A stretch of 64,000 nucleotides of DNA from Lateolabrax maculatus (taxonomy: Eukaryota > Chordata > Actinopteri > Acropomatiformes > Lateolabracidae): contig CM062218.1 of the NCBI GenBank assembly GCA_031216445.1, positions 4,539,001 through 4,603,000 on the forward strand. The letters run 5' to 3'. The translations under genes and the position numbers were made by a program. The notes under the pieces are model-generated. The model saw only the letters and a list, made by a program, of their open reading frames with translations. It did not search any database and had not been told where the DNA came from. Below are positions 1 to 12,144 of the stretch, in pieces. Each line of letters starts with the position of its first letter. Positions within the stretch are counted from its first letter, which is position 1.

Positions 1-224
1 CCCACAAATGAAAACAGATTTGTGCAGAACTTTTTACTCAAGTAAAGGATCTGAATACTGGTGCACGGACTTTGGACTTTGATAGTCAAAATGTTTTGTG
101 AATTTAGAAGAAGTTCAAACTACTGGCACTAATGTGAGACTCAATCTCACTTTACTGGATGTTCTCATCCAGAGCAAGACCAGTAAATAATTTAAAGCAA
201 GTAGTTCACAGTTCAGAGCCGCAG

Positions 225-470
225 CTGAAATGATTTGTCGGTTAATCAAACTGTGAGGAGTTGTTGCTTTTCTGTATTTTAAACCTAAAATCTTTGGGAT
301 TTGGAGTGATGTTTGGCTAAAATAAGCAATACGAAGGCACTACCATGGGCTCTGGGAAATTATAGTTGGCATTTTTCACTATTTTGACTATTTGACATTT
401 TATGTACAAAGAGAAAATAATTTAACAGCAGATGATTAGTTGATAATGAAAATAATTGTTAGTAACAAAG
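225..470 (+). repeat. diverged dispersed teleost repeat (TGACATTTTAT / AATAATTG tail type)
   Basis: Landmarks in order: TTTTTCACTATTTTGAC, GACATTTTATGTACAAAG, GATGATTAGTTGATAATGAAA, ATAATTGTTAG. I recall these as the 3' half of an abundant percomorph repeat that starts AATTAATCGATTA. The family name is unknown to me. Confidence 0.55.
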
Positions 471-1010
471 CAAGTGGAAAAGGTCAGCTGTGCAGAGAGG
501 ATGATGTGTTCGACAGAGAGGCGTGAGAGGAATCAGATGGGAAAAGGTTTAGTTTAAAGCAGATGTAAGAGCAGAAAAGTGACGACAAGCCGCAGAGTGA
601 AGGTGTGGAGGGGATGAGATCGCCGGGACATGAGTCAGAGAAGAGTAAACAAAGGGAGGAGTATTCAGTCCTTCTCTGCAGTAAACCAGCAACAATACAA
701 GGCCTCCGCCAAAGTAAAAGTAAGAAAATACGTATGAAAAGAAAAAGAAGTCATATTATATTATATTATATTAGTGATGATTATTAGTGATGCTTAATGT
801 AAAAGTAGGATTGTACTACTGTAGTTTCTCAAGGTGAAGCACGTTTTAACAATTTCATATACTGTTGTGGATTTAATCTACAGCAATAGATCATATTATG
901 AAGGAAAATACAACATTTCTCTCTGAAATATCGTATATAATAAGTGTTAAGTATTAAATACTTATTAGATATATATAAGTATTAAGTAGCATAAAATGGA
1001 AGTACTTCAA

Positions 1011-1105
1011 TGAATAGTTCAACATTTTGGGAAATATATTTATTTACTTTCTTGCTGAGAGTTAGATAAGATTAATACCTGTCTCATACCTGCAGGATAC
1101 ATATC
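1011..1105 (+). mobile_element. fragment of the same TIR element (left end)
   Basis: GAATAGTTCAACATTTTGGG then CTTTCTTGCTGAGAGTTAG match the consensus end as I remember it. No opposite end found nearby. Confidence 0.55.
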
Positions 1106-1411
1106 TAATATAAAAGACAAGCATCAGTACTTGAGTAAATGTACTTAAATGTAATGTTACAGTCAACCACTGGAGAAGTAACGCCAGCATTTTTGTATTT
1201 TTTTACGCCTGCATCTCACTCACACTCCACTGAACAGGACGAGAGGAAGTGCCTTGCTCAAGGCAGAACAACTGACAAACGTTTGATCGAAACCAACAGA
1301 AGCAACTGACACACGTCCCCAGGTGGACGACCTGCTGAAGAACAAGATGTCAATGAAGAGCGAACACACACCGTCCTTCAACAAATCCAAACATGAAACC
1401 GTAACACCAGC

Positions 1412-1414
<3 letters not shown>

Positions 1415-1452
<38 letters not shown>

Positions 1453-1510
1453 TTGTGAAACCCCACACGGACACGAAACAGCTCTGGTCACTGGGGTTTG
1501 GCGCACGCAC

Positions 1511-1549
<39 letters not shown>

Positions 1550-1640
1550 GAATGCATGGTAAATAGAGATACTAAGGACAGGACACCCCTGATGGGTTGG
1601 GCGTGCTCATATCAGCACACACACACACACACACACACAG
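1415..1640. repeat. cluster of GT/CA microsatellites
   Basis: (GT)n at 1415-1450, (AC)n at 1507-1545 and (CA)n at 1616-1639, within 230 bases. The first two are in inverted orientation and could pair. Confidence 0.9.
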
Positions 1641-2559
1641 CAGTAATTAGAGACACTTAGTGCCCTGAACCGCAGCAGCTGCTCAGCACACACACCACTA
1701 ATTGCAGCCCTGCCTGGTATTTTTAGAGTCGCTCCCTCCACAGCAGTATTTTCATCTCGCTTCGGACCGTTTGCTTTTTTTTTTCAGTGTGTGTCAGTGG
1801 GGCCTTTAATTCTAACCAGCTGTGTCTTCCCATTACATATGCGTAGGAACACACACCCATGCCTGTTTGATTCAACTTATGTGAACTACACACACTGATT
1901 AGATTAGTGACAGAAGTAGAAACTAAATATATCATATCTGCAGTGACAAATGCAAAAACTTTATGGAAAACATACGAGTAGGAAAACTACAAGATGTGGA
2001 ATGACTATAATTCTTCGTGTTTTAAGTTGTGTGCAAATACACAACTGACCACTAGTTATTTCTTGTTAGTAATTTCTATTTGATGAAGTTCAAAGGTTTT
2101 CACAACTAAATTAAAGCTTCACCATTTGAAAGGAAACACTGGCGTGCGCTGTAGGTCACTATTAGAGGCATGAGTCACTTTTGAGTCACCTTTGTTTACA
2201 AAATCGTGGTGGTTTGGAGGATGAATGGCTGTGCTTTTTTTTGCAGTGTTGACTGATAAATTTTAGGGTGCATTTTCTTCTCCAAAACAGAACAGGATTT
2301 CGCAAAAAAGGAAACCCTTCATTCGACGCGAGTTCATGAAAGACCCCGAGCAGAGAGAGGAGAGGTTTCCCACGGTGAACTGGGTGCAGATCACCATCCC
2401 ATTCCAGAGGAGCTGGAGGAAGGAAGCCATTCAGAGGAGGATGTTTAATTTTTTTTGGCTTTGACAGATAGGCATCAGTCAGGCTCCTGTGTGGTTGGGA
2501 CGGGAGCACAAACACTCACACAGGATCTGGGTGGCAACGTTTAACAGTATTTCTTATAC

Positions 2560-2760
2560 TGTATATTTAGGAAACCAATTAACAATTATTTTCATTATCT
2601 ATTAATCTGCTGTTTATGTTCCTGATTAATCTATCCATCATTCCGCCATCACAAGTTCCCAGAGGCTTCATACTGTTTGTTTTGTCAAACAAACTGTTGT
2701 AAACCCAAAGATATTAAGTTTATTTTCATAAATCAGATTTATTTGAGTAGTAATGAATAA
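2560..2760 (-). repeat. diverged copy of the same dispersed repeat, reverse orientation
   Basis: CAATTATTTTCATTATCTAT, TTAATCTGCTGT and AACCCAAAGATATTAAGTTT read as the reverse complement of the repeat tail described for 225-470. Confidence 0.5.
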
Positions 2761-3309
2761 AAGACTGAATCCCTGCTCGGAAGTATGACCAATTATATCC
2801 AGTTACTTACAGACCACATCATTAAAATTCACTGAATGTGGAAAATTTAATCAAATTTAGAGAATCAATGACTCCCTCTTCATAAGCACCACTATTACAG
2901 GTTTAAAAGTTTGAGACCATTTTTTTTCATTTTAGTCATGTTTTTTTTTTATCTTTTCAGAAACTTCTTACAATAAAAACCTCCATGGGAAGATGTAAAC
3001 TGTTCTGGTTTGGTTTACTGATACCTCCATCCCCAGAGATCTTCTCAGTGCTGGGGCGATTTTGCGATGCTCAGCCCAGTTTGGCTGCAGCAGCAGCGGA
3101 GCGAGGCTGGTGGATTTAGGAATGCTGGGTTGAAATGGAAACCTACCAATATAGTTCGGCCATACTGACATTGGTTTTAATCCTCTCTGTGGGGGTGAAT
3201 GTTTGTGGAAATTTGCACAGCAGAGAAACCAAAAAACGGCCACACTGACACGTCACTGTCGGTGTCATCAAGTTCACACACAACACTATAAAAATGTTCT
3301 CAATCCAAA

Positions 3310-4024
3310 GGAATAGTTTGACATTTTTCATACACTTATTCGCTTAGAGTAATACCGCTGCCATGTCTGTCTGTTAAATATAAACAGCAGTCGGTGAGCT
3401 TAGCTTAGCACAAAGATATAAACAATGTAACATATTCTGCCTGTTAGCACCTCTAAAGCTCACTGACTAACATGTTATATCTCGTTTGTTTAATGTGTAT
3501 AAAAACAGAAACTTAAAAAAACAACAATTTGGGGTTTTATGTGGGGTTGTTTGTGGGACTGTCTCTAGGAAGTCACTGCCTCCGGCCAAGAAACACTCAG
3601 TTGCGAAACAAAATATAACGTGTTAATTAGTGAACTTTTACGACGGTAAAAGTTCACTAATTTTTTACCCACCACAGTAGGTAAAAAAAACCAGACACAG
3701 AGACGGGGGGGTAATATTCAGAGAAAAAACTACGAGATCTACGAGAAATTTACAAGAAAAATCTCACAAATTTACAAGAAAAAAAAAAGATTTTCTCTGC
3801 GATTAAAGTCGCAAATTCCCCCGGCTCCATATTATTATTATTTTTTAAACTACAACGGTCCTAATATGCCTTCATAAGCTTTAGAAATGCCAGTAGACAG
3901 ATTTTGTAACTTTAGGGCAGGCTAGCTGTTTCCCCCTGGCTTCACATTAAACGTACAGATATGAGAGTATCAATCTTTTCATCTAACAACCAGCAAGAAA
4001 GCATATTTCCTGAAATGTCAAACC
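3310..4024. mobile_element. non-autonomous DNA-transposon-like element with terminal inverted repeats
   Basis: The left end (GAATAGTTTGACATTTTTCA...) and the right end, reversed (GGTTTGACATTTCAGGAAAT...), are imperfect inverted repeats. Internal landmarks GAGCTTAGCTTAGCA and GGCTAGCTGTTTCCCCC match a repeat I know from many percomorph genomes. No transposase ORF. Family name not assigned. Confidence 0.7.
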
Positions 4025-4147
4025 ACGCTTCTAAGATGGAAGTGTGCTACATCCCTGCATGCTTTTATTTTGGAGGCGTCTTTGCTCACAACCAGATCAC
4101 CTGACTTTATTATGGTTATTTGGATTTCCATGGACTGGTTTGCTCAC

Positions 4148-4661
4148 CCAGGTTGACGAAGCTCATCACCGTGTCGGCCTCGCTGACCACCGTGCCCAGG
4201 GGCGGTGTGTGCGTGCTGAGGGTCGGCGGGGCTGCGTGGTGGACCTGAGCCAACCTTTCTGCCCCCCCAAACCTCCCCATGCCAGGTCCATTTACAATAA
4301 TTTCATTCCCTTCATCCTCCCCATCGGCCGACATGGCGTGGTACAGGTCCAGCATGAAGAGGGGCGCGGAGGAGGGCGGTCGCAGCGGCGGGTGGGGTCT
4401 GGGTCTCCCCGGCAGACCCAAGATGGACAGGATCTCCTTCTGCATCTCCTTCTTCTCGCGGCCGCTGAGCCGCCTGAAGCTGGAGTGGACCACGGCCTCG
4501 GCCTGCTGGCTCCACAGGGAGAGAAAGAGCAGGAGCAGCAGGGGCAGGAGGAGCAGGGTCCTGGGGTGGAGGAGAGGCCGGTGGGGTCTGGAGGTGGAGG
4601 TGGTCTGCTGCTGGGAGACGCCGCCGCCGCCGCTGCTGCTGCTCGTGTGCTGCTGTTTCAT
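4148..4661 (-). CDS. bmp8a: bmp8a exon 1 (signal peptide and start of prodomain), partial gene
   Basis: First coding exon of a secreted TGF-beta family ligand of the BMP5/6/7/8 group; 171 codons plus one base (phase 1). From MKQQHTSS (ATG at 4661, A at -3), residues 35-50 form a hydrophobic signal core with a likely cut after Ala-Glu-Ala56. The prodomain start follows: REKKEMQKEILSILGLPGRP and SAPLFMLDLYHAMSADGED, closest in my memory to human BMP8A (LGLPGRPRP, APLFMLDLYHAM). It ends DTVMSFVNL with donor CTGG|GTGAGC, the position where BMP7 exon 1 also ends. In-frame upstream Mets at 4706 and 4745 exist, but a strong acceptor-like TCTTTGCAG lies four bases before the 4661 ATG. The mature cystine-knot domain is not in the window; exons 2 onward must lie left of base 1. 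bmp7 paralogues are the alternative; macf1 synteny favours bmp8a. Confidence 0.9.
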
Positions 4662-7600
4662 CTTGCTGCAAAGACAAGAGAAGCTGTGGGAGACGTCTGA
4701 GGCCATCGGCTGCTTGAAACTTCTTCTTCTTTGCTGGCAAACCAAAGATTTTAATTCTCACTTATAATCGTCTGCACAGGTTTTTCTCGACTGCAGTTTC
4801 TTCCCTCCAGTGTTTGCAGACTGACAACCACAGTGTTTTCTACTCGCTCCAGTTTGTCCCCTGACTGTTTGTCCTCCTGTTTCAGAGTCACAACAGACAA
4901 ATGCAGCGCTGATTTATGCCTGATGTGTTTAGAAGAGAGCTGGCTCTGGACGGGACGTGTTTACCGCCTTAAACTGCCTCTGTTTATCTCTCCCTCCCCC
5001 CTTGCTTTCCTCTCTCCCTCTTCTACCTTCTCTAATCTTGAAGAAAAAGAAAAAAAAAAAAACCCTCCTCACCCTCTGATCCACTTCTCCCTCACCTCTC
5101 AGTCGTGCAGCAGTAGAAACAGAGATAATGAGAGTGAGGGCATAATTACAAGCTCACAATGTGTTTTGAATATAGACAAACAATGCCTTCATGGAAGATT
5201 GGTCTGCGCTTTGAAGTTGTAAACTCGGAGGATGGAAAGCAATTTCAGTAAAGAGCAGGTGCCGCACAGATTGGAGGGAGGTTTGAGAGCTGCGTCATCA
5301 GGTTTGCTCCCAAATCCTCCCTGGCCTCCCGAGGAAATGAAGTTCACACCTGCAGCGAGTCAACGTTCAACCAGACACCCCATGAGGATCGCCTGCTGCG
5401 GAGGAATCACCGCTGGAAACTTTTATCCGGTCATCCTCGAGTACTTATTCATCCATTCAAGGCCGCTCCCCACCCACACGTCTCTGGGGTTCCAGATGTC
5501 CTTCTTAATCCAATTTTTCTTTTTAAATCAACGATAACTCCAGGAAATTGTTTCCTGATTGTAATCCTCGTGGGAGAGGCGCGAGGCGGTTTCTTCTTCA
5601 CTCCTCAAATCTTGTGCACACTCTCAGCGCCTGTCAGGAGTGTGTGAGCGTCTGGAAGCAGAGCTGTGCAGCAGGCGGAGAGCGTCCCGTGTATGAAGCT
5701 CAGAGAGGAGAGCAGTTGTTCATGACCAGGAGGGAGTTTCCCTCCCAGCCTCCGCCTCTTGACCTCTTTCAAGTCTTTAAACTTCTCTCTCCTGCTGACA
5801 TCTCGTCGTCACCCCTCCCAGTGGTCTCTCTGGGAGACCTCATCTCCCTCTCCCTCTCTCTCCCCTTCTTACCTCCACCCATCTATCTTTTCATCTTCTC
5901 ATGACTGCTTCCTTTCATAGCTACTCAACGTTGAGTCCCAGGCGGCCTGGCGGGAAGGACGTCCAGTGGCCTGATGCCCTGTTTAATAGCAGCTCTACTC
6001 ACAACCGGCGTAAGGGATTCAAAGCCAAACATGGATGTAAGATTTCTGCAAACGTAAAAAGTATGGAGCATTAAAACTGACAAAAGGCCGTAACAAGTTA
6101 TCAGACAAGTCAAAAATAGAACTTCAATCATTTCAAAAAGAAATATACTTCTTTCTACTTTTCTTTAACCTCCAGTTTTGTTAGTTTGGGTTTAATCTGA
6201 GAGGACGTTGAAGCCATCTTTCTTCATAATGATTCATAAGATTTAGATGTATGTAGTATTCTTGACTTATTTCATAACCGTATTTCTACATTTTGTCAGT
6301 TTCGGGCCTCCATAACTGTGGGCACATTTGTCATTTTGGATAAAAAAAAATTTTTGCCGAAGTTAGAAGCTCCAACATCACTGTCATAGCTGAGGTTTGG
6401 AGCTGAAACAAAATGCAAAAACACAAATTTGAACTCAAATTATGTCTGCCGTCGAGCTAACATTAAACAAAAACTCCGAACACTTGGACTCTGAAGTGGC
6501 AGGTCTTGCGTTACACTGTGCGACACCATTTCCCGTTGAGCCTTTCATTAGTTTACTGAGCTTGCCCAGCAGTGAGCCTAATGCAAACACACTCTGTGCA
6601 TGTGATGTGTGTGTTTAAACCAAAAGGATTTGGAGGGAAGAAATGACTCAAATATAGTAGTGAGGTTCAGCCCTGTGCCAGCCCGTGTTTGTGTACTCTT
6701 TTCTTCAAAGCGGCCTGGTACTTGTGGTCACTTTGAAAGGCATGAATAACACTGACCAAACCAAACTGACCGCGGTTCATTTTGTCATGGCCAAAAGGGC
6801 GAGTCCGAAATGCCAGGAATTAACGCTCTACCCATTTTGTTTTTCTTTCCTCTGCACATCTGCAACTTTAGGAGGTTTTTGTCTGGAGAGATAATGGTGA
6901 GAGGAGGACGAGAAGACGAAGAGGAGGACGTGACAGGACAGAGAGGGAGTGGGGCGACAACAAAAGAAGGGAACGGAGGGCAGCTGAGTACCATATAAAC
7001 CCAACTAAAATGAAAAATGACATTCCTGAGAGACAGAAGTGGTGGAACAGAGTGAGGACTGTCATCAGAGGGAGAAGTCCGGGATGACAGATGGACTGCA
7101 GGGAGGACGGGCGTAGATGGATTGAGAGTGGACAGAAAATAAGAGGAGTATGTGTACACACAGCTGCAGAGGGTGGACTCAGACCTCATCATCTCCGGTG
7201 GAACCACCAAATAAACAGGACGGAGTTATTTTCAATTTCTCCCTCTCTGTCTCGCACAGACACACAAACGTGGACTGGGATTAAAAACTTAAAGTGACAA
7301 ATCCTAACGTGAGACAGAGCGGAAGGGAAACAGACATTTCAAATTAATAAAATGACTTTCAACCACCACCACCACCTCCCCTGTGTTTACCTCCTCTCTG
7401 TCCACAGAAGTGAAGATCCAATCGGGTGTGTCCTTATCTTTTAAAGGATAATTACCAAGAAATGTCCGGTCGCTGCACACGAGTCTGTGGTCTGCTGTCA
7501 GACGTGAGTGTATGTAGGCACGCACATGCACACACGAGAGAAAAGAAACAAAATTACATCCATTTAACTCATTCCAGCCTGTACAAAAATTATAATCACA

Positions 7601-8194
7601 TAAACCCTACTTATAAAAAGTCCTATGTAAGGATTTTGTATGTGCACACTGCATGTTAAAAAGTGATTAGATAAAACACTAACAAAATTAAAATTAAATC
7701 ATAAAATTGCTACAGATTCTTGACTTGTGTAAAGTGATATACTTCAAACCACATCAAGTTCTTTTTAAAATGATGGTTTATTAGACTACTAATAAAAGAA
7801 AACCAAACTAATAGCTACCAAACATACAGATAAGCAAATAAATAATAATACTAGATGGACTCACGGATGAATACGGCTCAGATCAGCATGATATGTGAAC
7901 CAGATATATTAATTAGTGGAAACAGGATGAACTCCACATGGAGGAGAGCTTTGGCATCAATCTGTGAAATCACCTTAAGGCACCGTTCAACAGCAGAGAA
8001 ACAGGTGAAGCCAAAAGGAGATTATTGGGAATAATTATGAGGAATTATTAATCATTTTAAGCAATTCAGATATAAAGGCATCGTTTCACCTGGAGCTTCA
8101 GAGGATCAGGGAGGACGGCCTTCCTGGAGCTCTCAGGCCTCCTCAGACCTGTTCGACCCCGCGTGGCGACCCGGTCTGAGCCGAGTCGGTTATC

Positions 8195-8196
<2 letters not shown>

Positions 8197-8269
<73 letters not shown>
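8197..8269. repeat. (CT)n microsatellite
   Basis: Nearly uninterrupted CT/TC dinucleotides with one GT interruption. Confidence 0.95.
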
Positions 8270-8273
<4 letters not shown>

Positions 8274-8436
8274 GGCATCTTCACACATCCAAACCTTGCT
8301 CGCTGTGCAGGATTCAGAGTTTCTGCGGTTCTGTGTTTGTTGAATTAGAACACAGGTGTTTAACAGGGTTCCTGCCTAAAAATGTTTTTTTCAGTTTTTA
8401 TCTGTTAGAAAGAATGTGGCTGTGAGGAGGAGAGAA

Positions 8437-8437
<1 letters not shown>

Positions 8438-8489
<52 letters not shown>
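8438..8489. repeat. (CA)n microsatellite
   Basis: 26 uninterrupted CA units. Confidence 0.95.
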
Positions 8490-8491
<2 letters not shown>

Positions 8492-9568
8492 TCCCTCTGG
8501 GGCGCAGGACAAACTTCAGTACTTTCATTTGGTTTGTTAAACGTATAAATGAATATACACTGTTAATTGTGCATTGCAAAAGTCAGTTCTTTGTCCTCCG
8601 TGTCATAAGTTCACAACGTGTGGTGAACTTTCCTCAGTCCACATCCTGGAATGTGGGAGTCTTAGCGTAGTTGGAGTCTTTGATGGAAGCCAGAGATCAG
8701 GGGACATTGGCCCCCGCTCGGTGCCTGGGACGGCCTGTGAAAGCAGATTGTAATATAATAAAACTGGCTTAGCTTGTCTGAATTGACACTCTTCTTCCGA
8801 ATTTCTCCAGCCTTGTCGTAAATCGAGAGATTGACGTTTTACTTTGCATTGGGGACCTCCAGAGTTCTGATGGAGCATGTTCTGGGACCCGAAGGTCATG
8901 TGAAAGCAGAGGTTCCTGAGAAGAGTTTACTAGTTCTGGAAAAGATTTAGAATTCTTCCTCATAACACTAGAAAAATCAGCAATGTGTGCACCGGGGCAT
9001 GCATCTTCACATCAACGATAAAGCAAAGAATCTCTGTTTGTGTGCATGAATGTTCTTTGCGTTTCTTGACAACCGTTCATCCGATCCCCCCTCACACTCG
9101 CTGGGCGTATTGTTGTGGACCCAAGGACTTGCACTGTCGAATCTGACAATTATTTTGCTGCTGAATGCTTGATATACTAACGGTTCAACCAAACTCTTCT
9201 TCATCTCCCTGGAGTCACAAAGCATGAGCGGACAGCCTACAGCAGCATTTTCCCAAACCTCCCTTTGTGCTGCATGTTTTAGATCTCTCCCCGCTCCAAC
9301 ACAGCTGCTTTAAATGATCAGCTTGTTATCAGGCAGCTTCCTCACGAGTTGATCATTTGAATCAGTTGTGTTGGAGCAAAACCAGGAGCCAAGCAATAGA
9401 CCTGTTGCACTAATACCATTGTGCTGCAGATTACACACAAAAATACTGTCAATCAAAAAGAAATCCTGTAAACAAAAACAACAATCACTGCACTGCATTT
9501 AAGTGTAGAAATGTGTACATTATGTGTCTATAAGACCACATCAAGTAGAATTTTTTTCATGTATTCAG

Positions 9569-9574
9569 TTTATT
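9569..9574 (-). terminator. macf1: alternative candidate poly(A) signal AATAAA for macf1
   Basis: Canonical AATAAA on the minus strand, about 2.3 kb after the stop. Either this or the ATTAAA hexamer at 9794 could define the transcript end. Confidence 0.4.
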
Positions 9575-9793
9575 ATCAAAGAATAATAAGAAAATCAATA
9601 TGTTCACATTTAAAAAGCTGGAACTAGTGAATTTCTTTTCACTTATCTTTAAAAATGATTGTTGCACATTCATTCTCTAATATTACTCATGTTCACACAC
9701 ACACACTTTCACAGAAGCTCAGATATGTTGAGCACAGATCCACAAATAAGCCAAACAAATCGAAGACGAGAAGGTTTTACTGCAAGCATATTT

Positions 9794-9799
9794 TTTAAT
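9794..9799 (-). terminator. macf1: candidate poly(A) signal ATTAAA for macf1
   Basis: ATTAAA on the minus strand, about 2.1 kb after the macf1 stop, in an A/T-rich context typical of vertebrate 3' ends. Confidence 0.4.
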
Positions 9800-11896
9800 A
9801 CAAAAACAGAACAAAAAATTGTTTATAATTTTAGTTTTTTGTTTTACTTTTACACAATTGACTCCTAGTAACACCCCTCCCTCCCTCCATGTTCTCGTCA
9901 TCACACTGAGAGTAGCACAGCATCAAAAGGTGGCGGACTCGTCTCCTGCGCCCCGAATCCCCTCGGAGAGACAATAAATAAATAAAAATCACCTTAAGAT
10001 GTCTTCTTTCTTATTGTAATTTCATTAGTTTGTCATAAACTTCATCTCTTACACTGAGATAACACAGAGACAACTGGGCCCCGTCAGCGACAGGACATTT
10101 GAAAAAAAGCCTAGAAGAAGAGACGCTGGGGAGGGACATGAGGGAGGAAACCCGCTCTCATTGGTCCACTCGTCCCAGGGTCTCCTGTCATTCATATTTG
10201 TAGTTCTCTCTACACATAAAGGGCAAACCCCTTTGGTCATGGTCTGGGAATTGTAGTCATTAGCAAAAGAGAAAAAATGAACAAACAAGGCTGCCACTAG
10301 AATCCGGGACCTAGTGAATAATGTAATGTTACAATGAAGTAGAAACACACTTTACACACAAATAATGTCAAAGAGCGGAGCGGACAATTCCTTGGTACAA
10401 AAAGTCACAATTTCTTTAACCATAATACTAAATCGCTCTCCACGAATGGTGAAATGACATGAAACTGAAAAATAAATAGATTTTTCTTTCAAGCTAGATA
10501 ACAAAAGTACAACTGGATTATAAATTAACCAGAAAACAACGAGAAGAAAAACAAAAGGACATTCGCAAATTAAAATTTTTGCATACAGTGACTCAAGTCA
10601 ATGACCCCTATCATTTCCTGTAACGATGACACACATGACACACACCACCTTGAGTGTGTGTGTGTGTATGAGAGAGAGAGTGTGTGCGCTGCCGGGTTGC
10701 TAAGGGCAACACAGTGTAGACATTAAGGTGGAACTGCAGAGGAAGAGACAATTAGTGCATGCTGGTTGTCGAACTCCGCGAACACGGTCATTAACATCGG
10801 GTTAGGTTACACGTGTCGTATATTGTCAGTAATGTGCTGTTAGTTGAGTGTGTCACCATAAAAATAGTCCTCTCTATTGCCAGTTTGTGATTTCTGTGTG
10901 TTGGATTGTTACGCCGGCATGTGACAAAACCGCACCGCCCTTTGCTGAAATGCACACACAAGGCTGATCTTAACGTTCCAGCGGTCGGGAGGAGTCTGCT
11001 CTGCGGCGTTTGAGTGTGCGAGTGTTTGCCCTCAGCTGCAGCAGCACCGTCACCGTCACCGCCACCGACCCTCTGAGTCTGAGGTTAGCCGGTGTGTGTG
11101 TGTGTGTGTGTTTGTGTCGGACGGCGTTTGCCGCCTACGGAGCTCTCCGCACGTGGTGTCTGATTCTGCAGATCTGCTGAGGTGACGGGTTTTTCTCGTC
11201 AACCAGTCCGGAGGAAGCGACATGGCAGTCGTTGCATATTTTCTTTTTAAACTCATCGTTGAGGCATCTGGCCCACAAGCCAAAATAATAACCCGCAATT
11301 CTTTCTTTTTTTCCTGAATGTCATTTGGGCTTTTTTCTTTCTGGTTTTTGTAGTCGTGGTGGTGCGTCCCACTCCCTACCCCGCCTCTGTGTTAAAATGT
11401 GGGTATTTTTGTGTGTCAGTGTGGTATAAAGCAGTTTAAAGACTTTCTCTGTTGCTCTGTCTGTCGGGACAGAAGAGTGTTAACACAAAGTAAGGCAGCA
11501 TCACGTCACGTCCGTTGGTGTTTTGGTTCCACGCTGGTGGGGAACTTTTGAAAGACGAAGGAGGAGACTGGAAGGCAAAATGGGGTCTCTTCTTAAAGGG
11601 GAAAAGTCGGTTTGGACCCCACAGACTCTGGCCTGGGACTCCCAGACCAGAACTTTACTCCTCTTGTTTTTAGTCTGTTTATGAGACCGAGGAAAGAGTG
11701 AGAAGGAGATTCACTCATTCTATCCATCTCTTTCTTTCCCCTGGAAAATATCCGTCATAGTGCACAAATTCTACACAAGGCCTGGGGATGGACTTCAGAT
11801 TGAACAGTTGGTGCACCCAAAATGGCCGACGACAGCAGTCCACCCTCTGTGAAACGGGGGAGTAACAGTTCTGCTCCAGTTTCTCAGGGGTTGGTG

Positions 11897-12144
11897 TTAT
11901 TTCCTCGCCGCCCCGGGGGTCTTTGGGCTTGGGGCCTTTTTTGAGATGGTGGGAATCTTGGATGGTTTGGCCCCGCTACCGGGTCGTCGTGGGGTGTCCG
12001 AGGTGTCCGAGCAGACGGAGCGAGTGTCCTGCAGCTCTGATGCGTCTGAGGCATCGCTGCCGCGGCGACTGCTGGTTCTGCTGCCCGCCCGGCTGCCGGC
12101 TCGGCTGGTCGGACCGCTGGCGGTGGATGCCCCTCGCTTCGGAT
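11897..12144 (-). CDS. macf1: macf1 exon 42: last coding exon, GSR repeats and SxIP motif, stop
   Basis: 248 nt, phase 1, with stop TAA at 11897-11899. Contains SRAGSRAGSRTSSRRGSDAS (GSR repeats) and KPSKIPTISKK. The Ser-Lys-Ile-Pro in the latter fits the SxIP motif that binds EB1 at microtubule plus ends. The protein ends GAARK. Acceptor CATCTTCCTGCTAG. Confidence 0.95.

Larger units (their letters stand above)
1..4147 (-). other. bmp8a intron 1 (partial)
   Basis: No BMP prodomain or mature-domain exon was recognised on the minus strand here. The stretch holds diverged dispersed repeats (225-470, 1011-1105, 2560-2760, 3310-4024), CA/GT arrays (1415-1640), and one unexplained plus-strand reading frame (2291-2458). 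Confidence 0.7.
4662..9549. other. intergenic region, bmp8a upstream to macf1 3' end
   Basis: The first part (about 4662-5600) should contain the bmp8a promoter and any 5' non-coding exon, but I see no clear TATA box. The rest has CT and CA arrays (8197-8269, 8438-8489), and only low-complexity or unsupported reading frames. No gene recognised. Confidence 0.6.
9550..11896 (-). other. macf1: macf1 3' UTR (approximate extent)
   Basis: About 2.1-2.35 kb downstream of the stop with no credible ORF. Two minus-strand polyadenylation hexamers could end it: ATTAAA at 9794-9799 and AATAAA at 9569-9574. The region between the stop and the first signal contains short GT tracts (10655-10685, 11090-11110). 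The 3' end is inferred from the hexamers only. Confidence 0.5.

Noticed and set aside
1220..1660. Open frames made of Cys-Val or Thr-His repeats at CA/GT arrays (also near 8416, 16979, 42795, 56960, 58844, 59424, 63476)
   Set aside because: Dinucleotide repeats lack stops in some frames; they are low-complexity artefacts with no splice or start context.
1..4147. Search for bmp8a exons 2-7 downstream of exon 1
   Set aside because: No minus-strand frame resembles the BMP prodomain second exon or the cystine-knot domain, so the remaining exons must lie outside the window.
4044..4767. Plus-strand and alternate-frame open frames of up to 218 codons over bmp8a exon 1
   Set aside because: They are shadows of the GC-rich bmp8a exon; only the minus frame containing EILSILGLPGRP and LFMLDLYHAM matches a known family.
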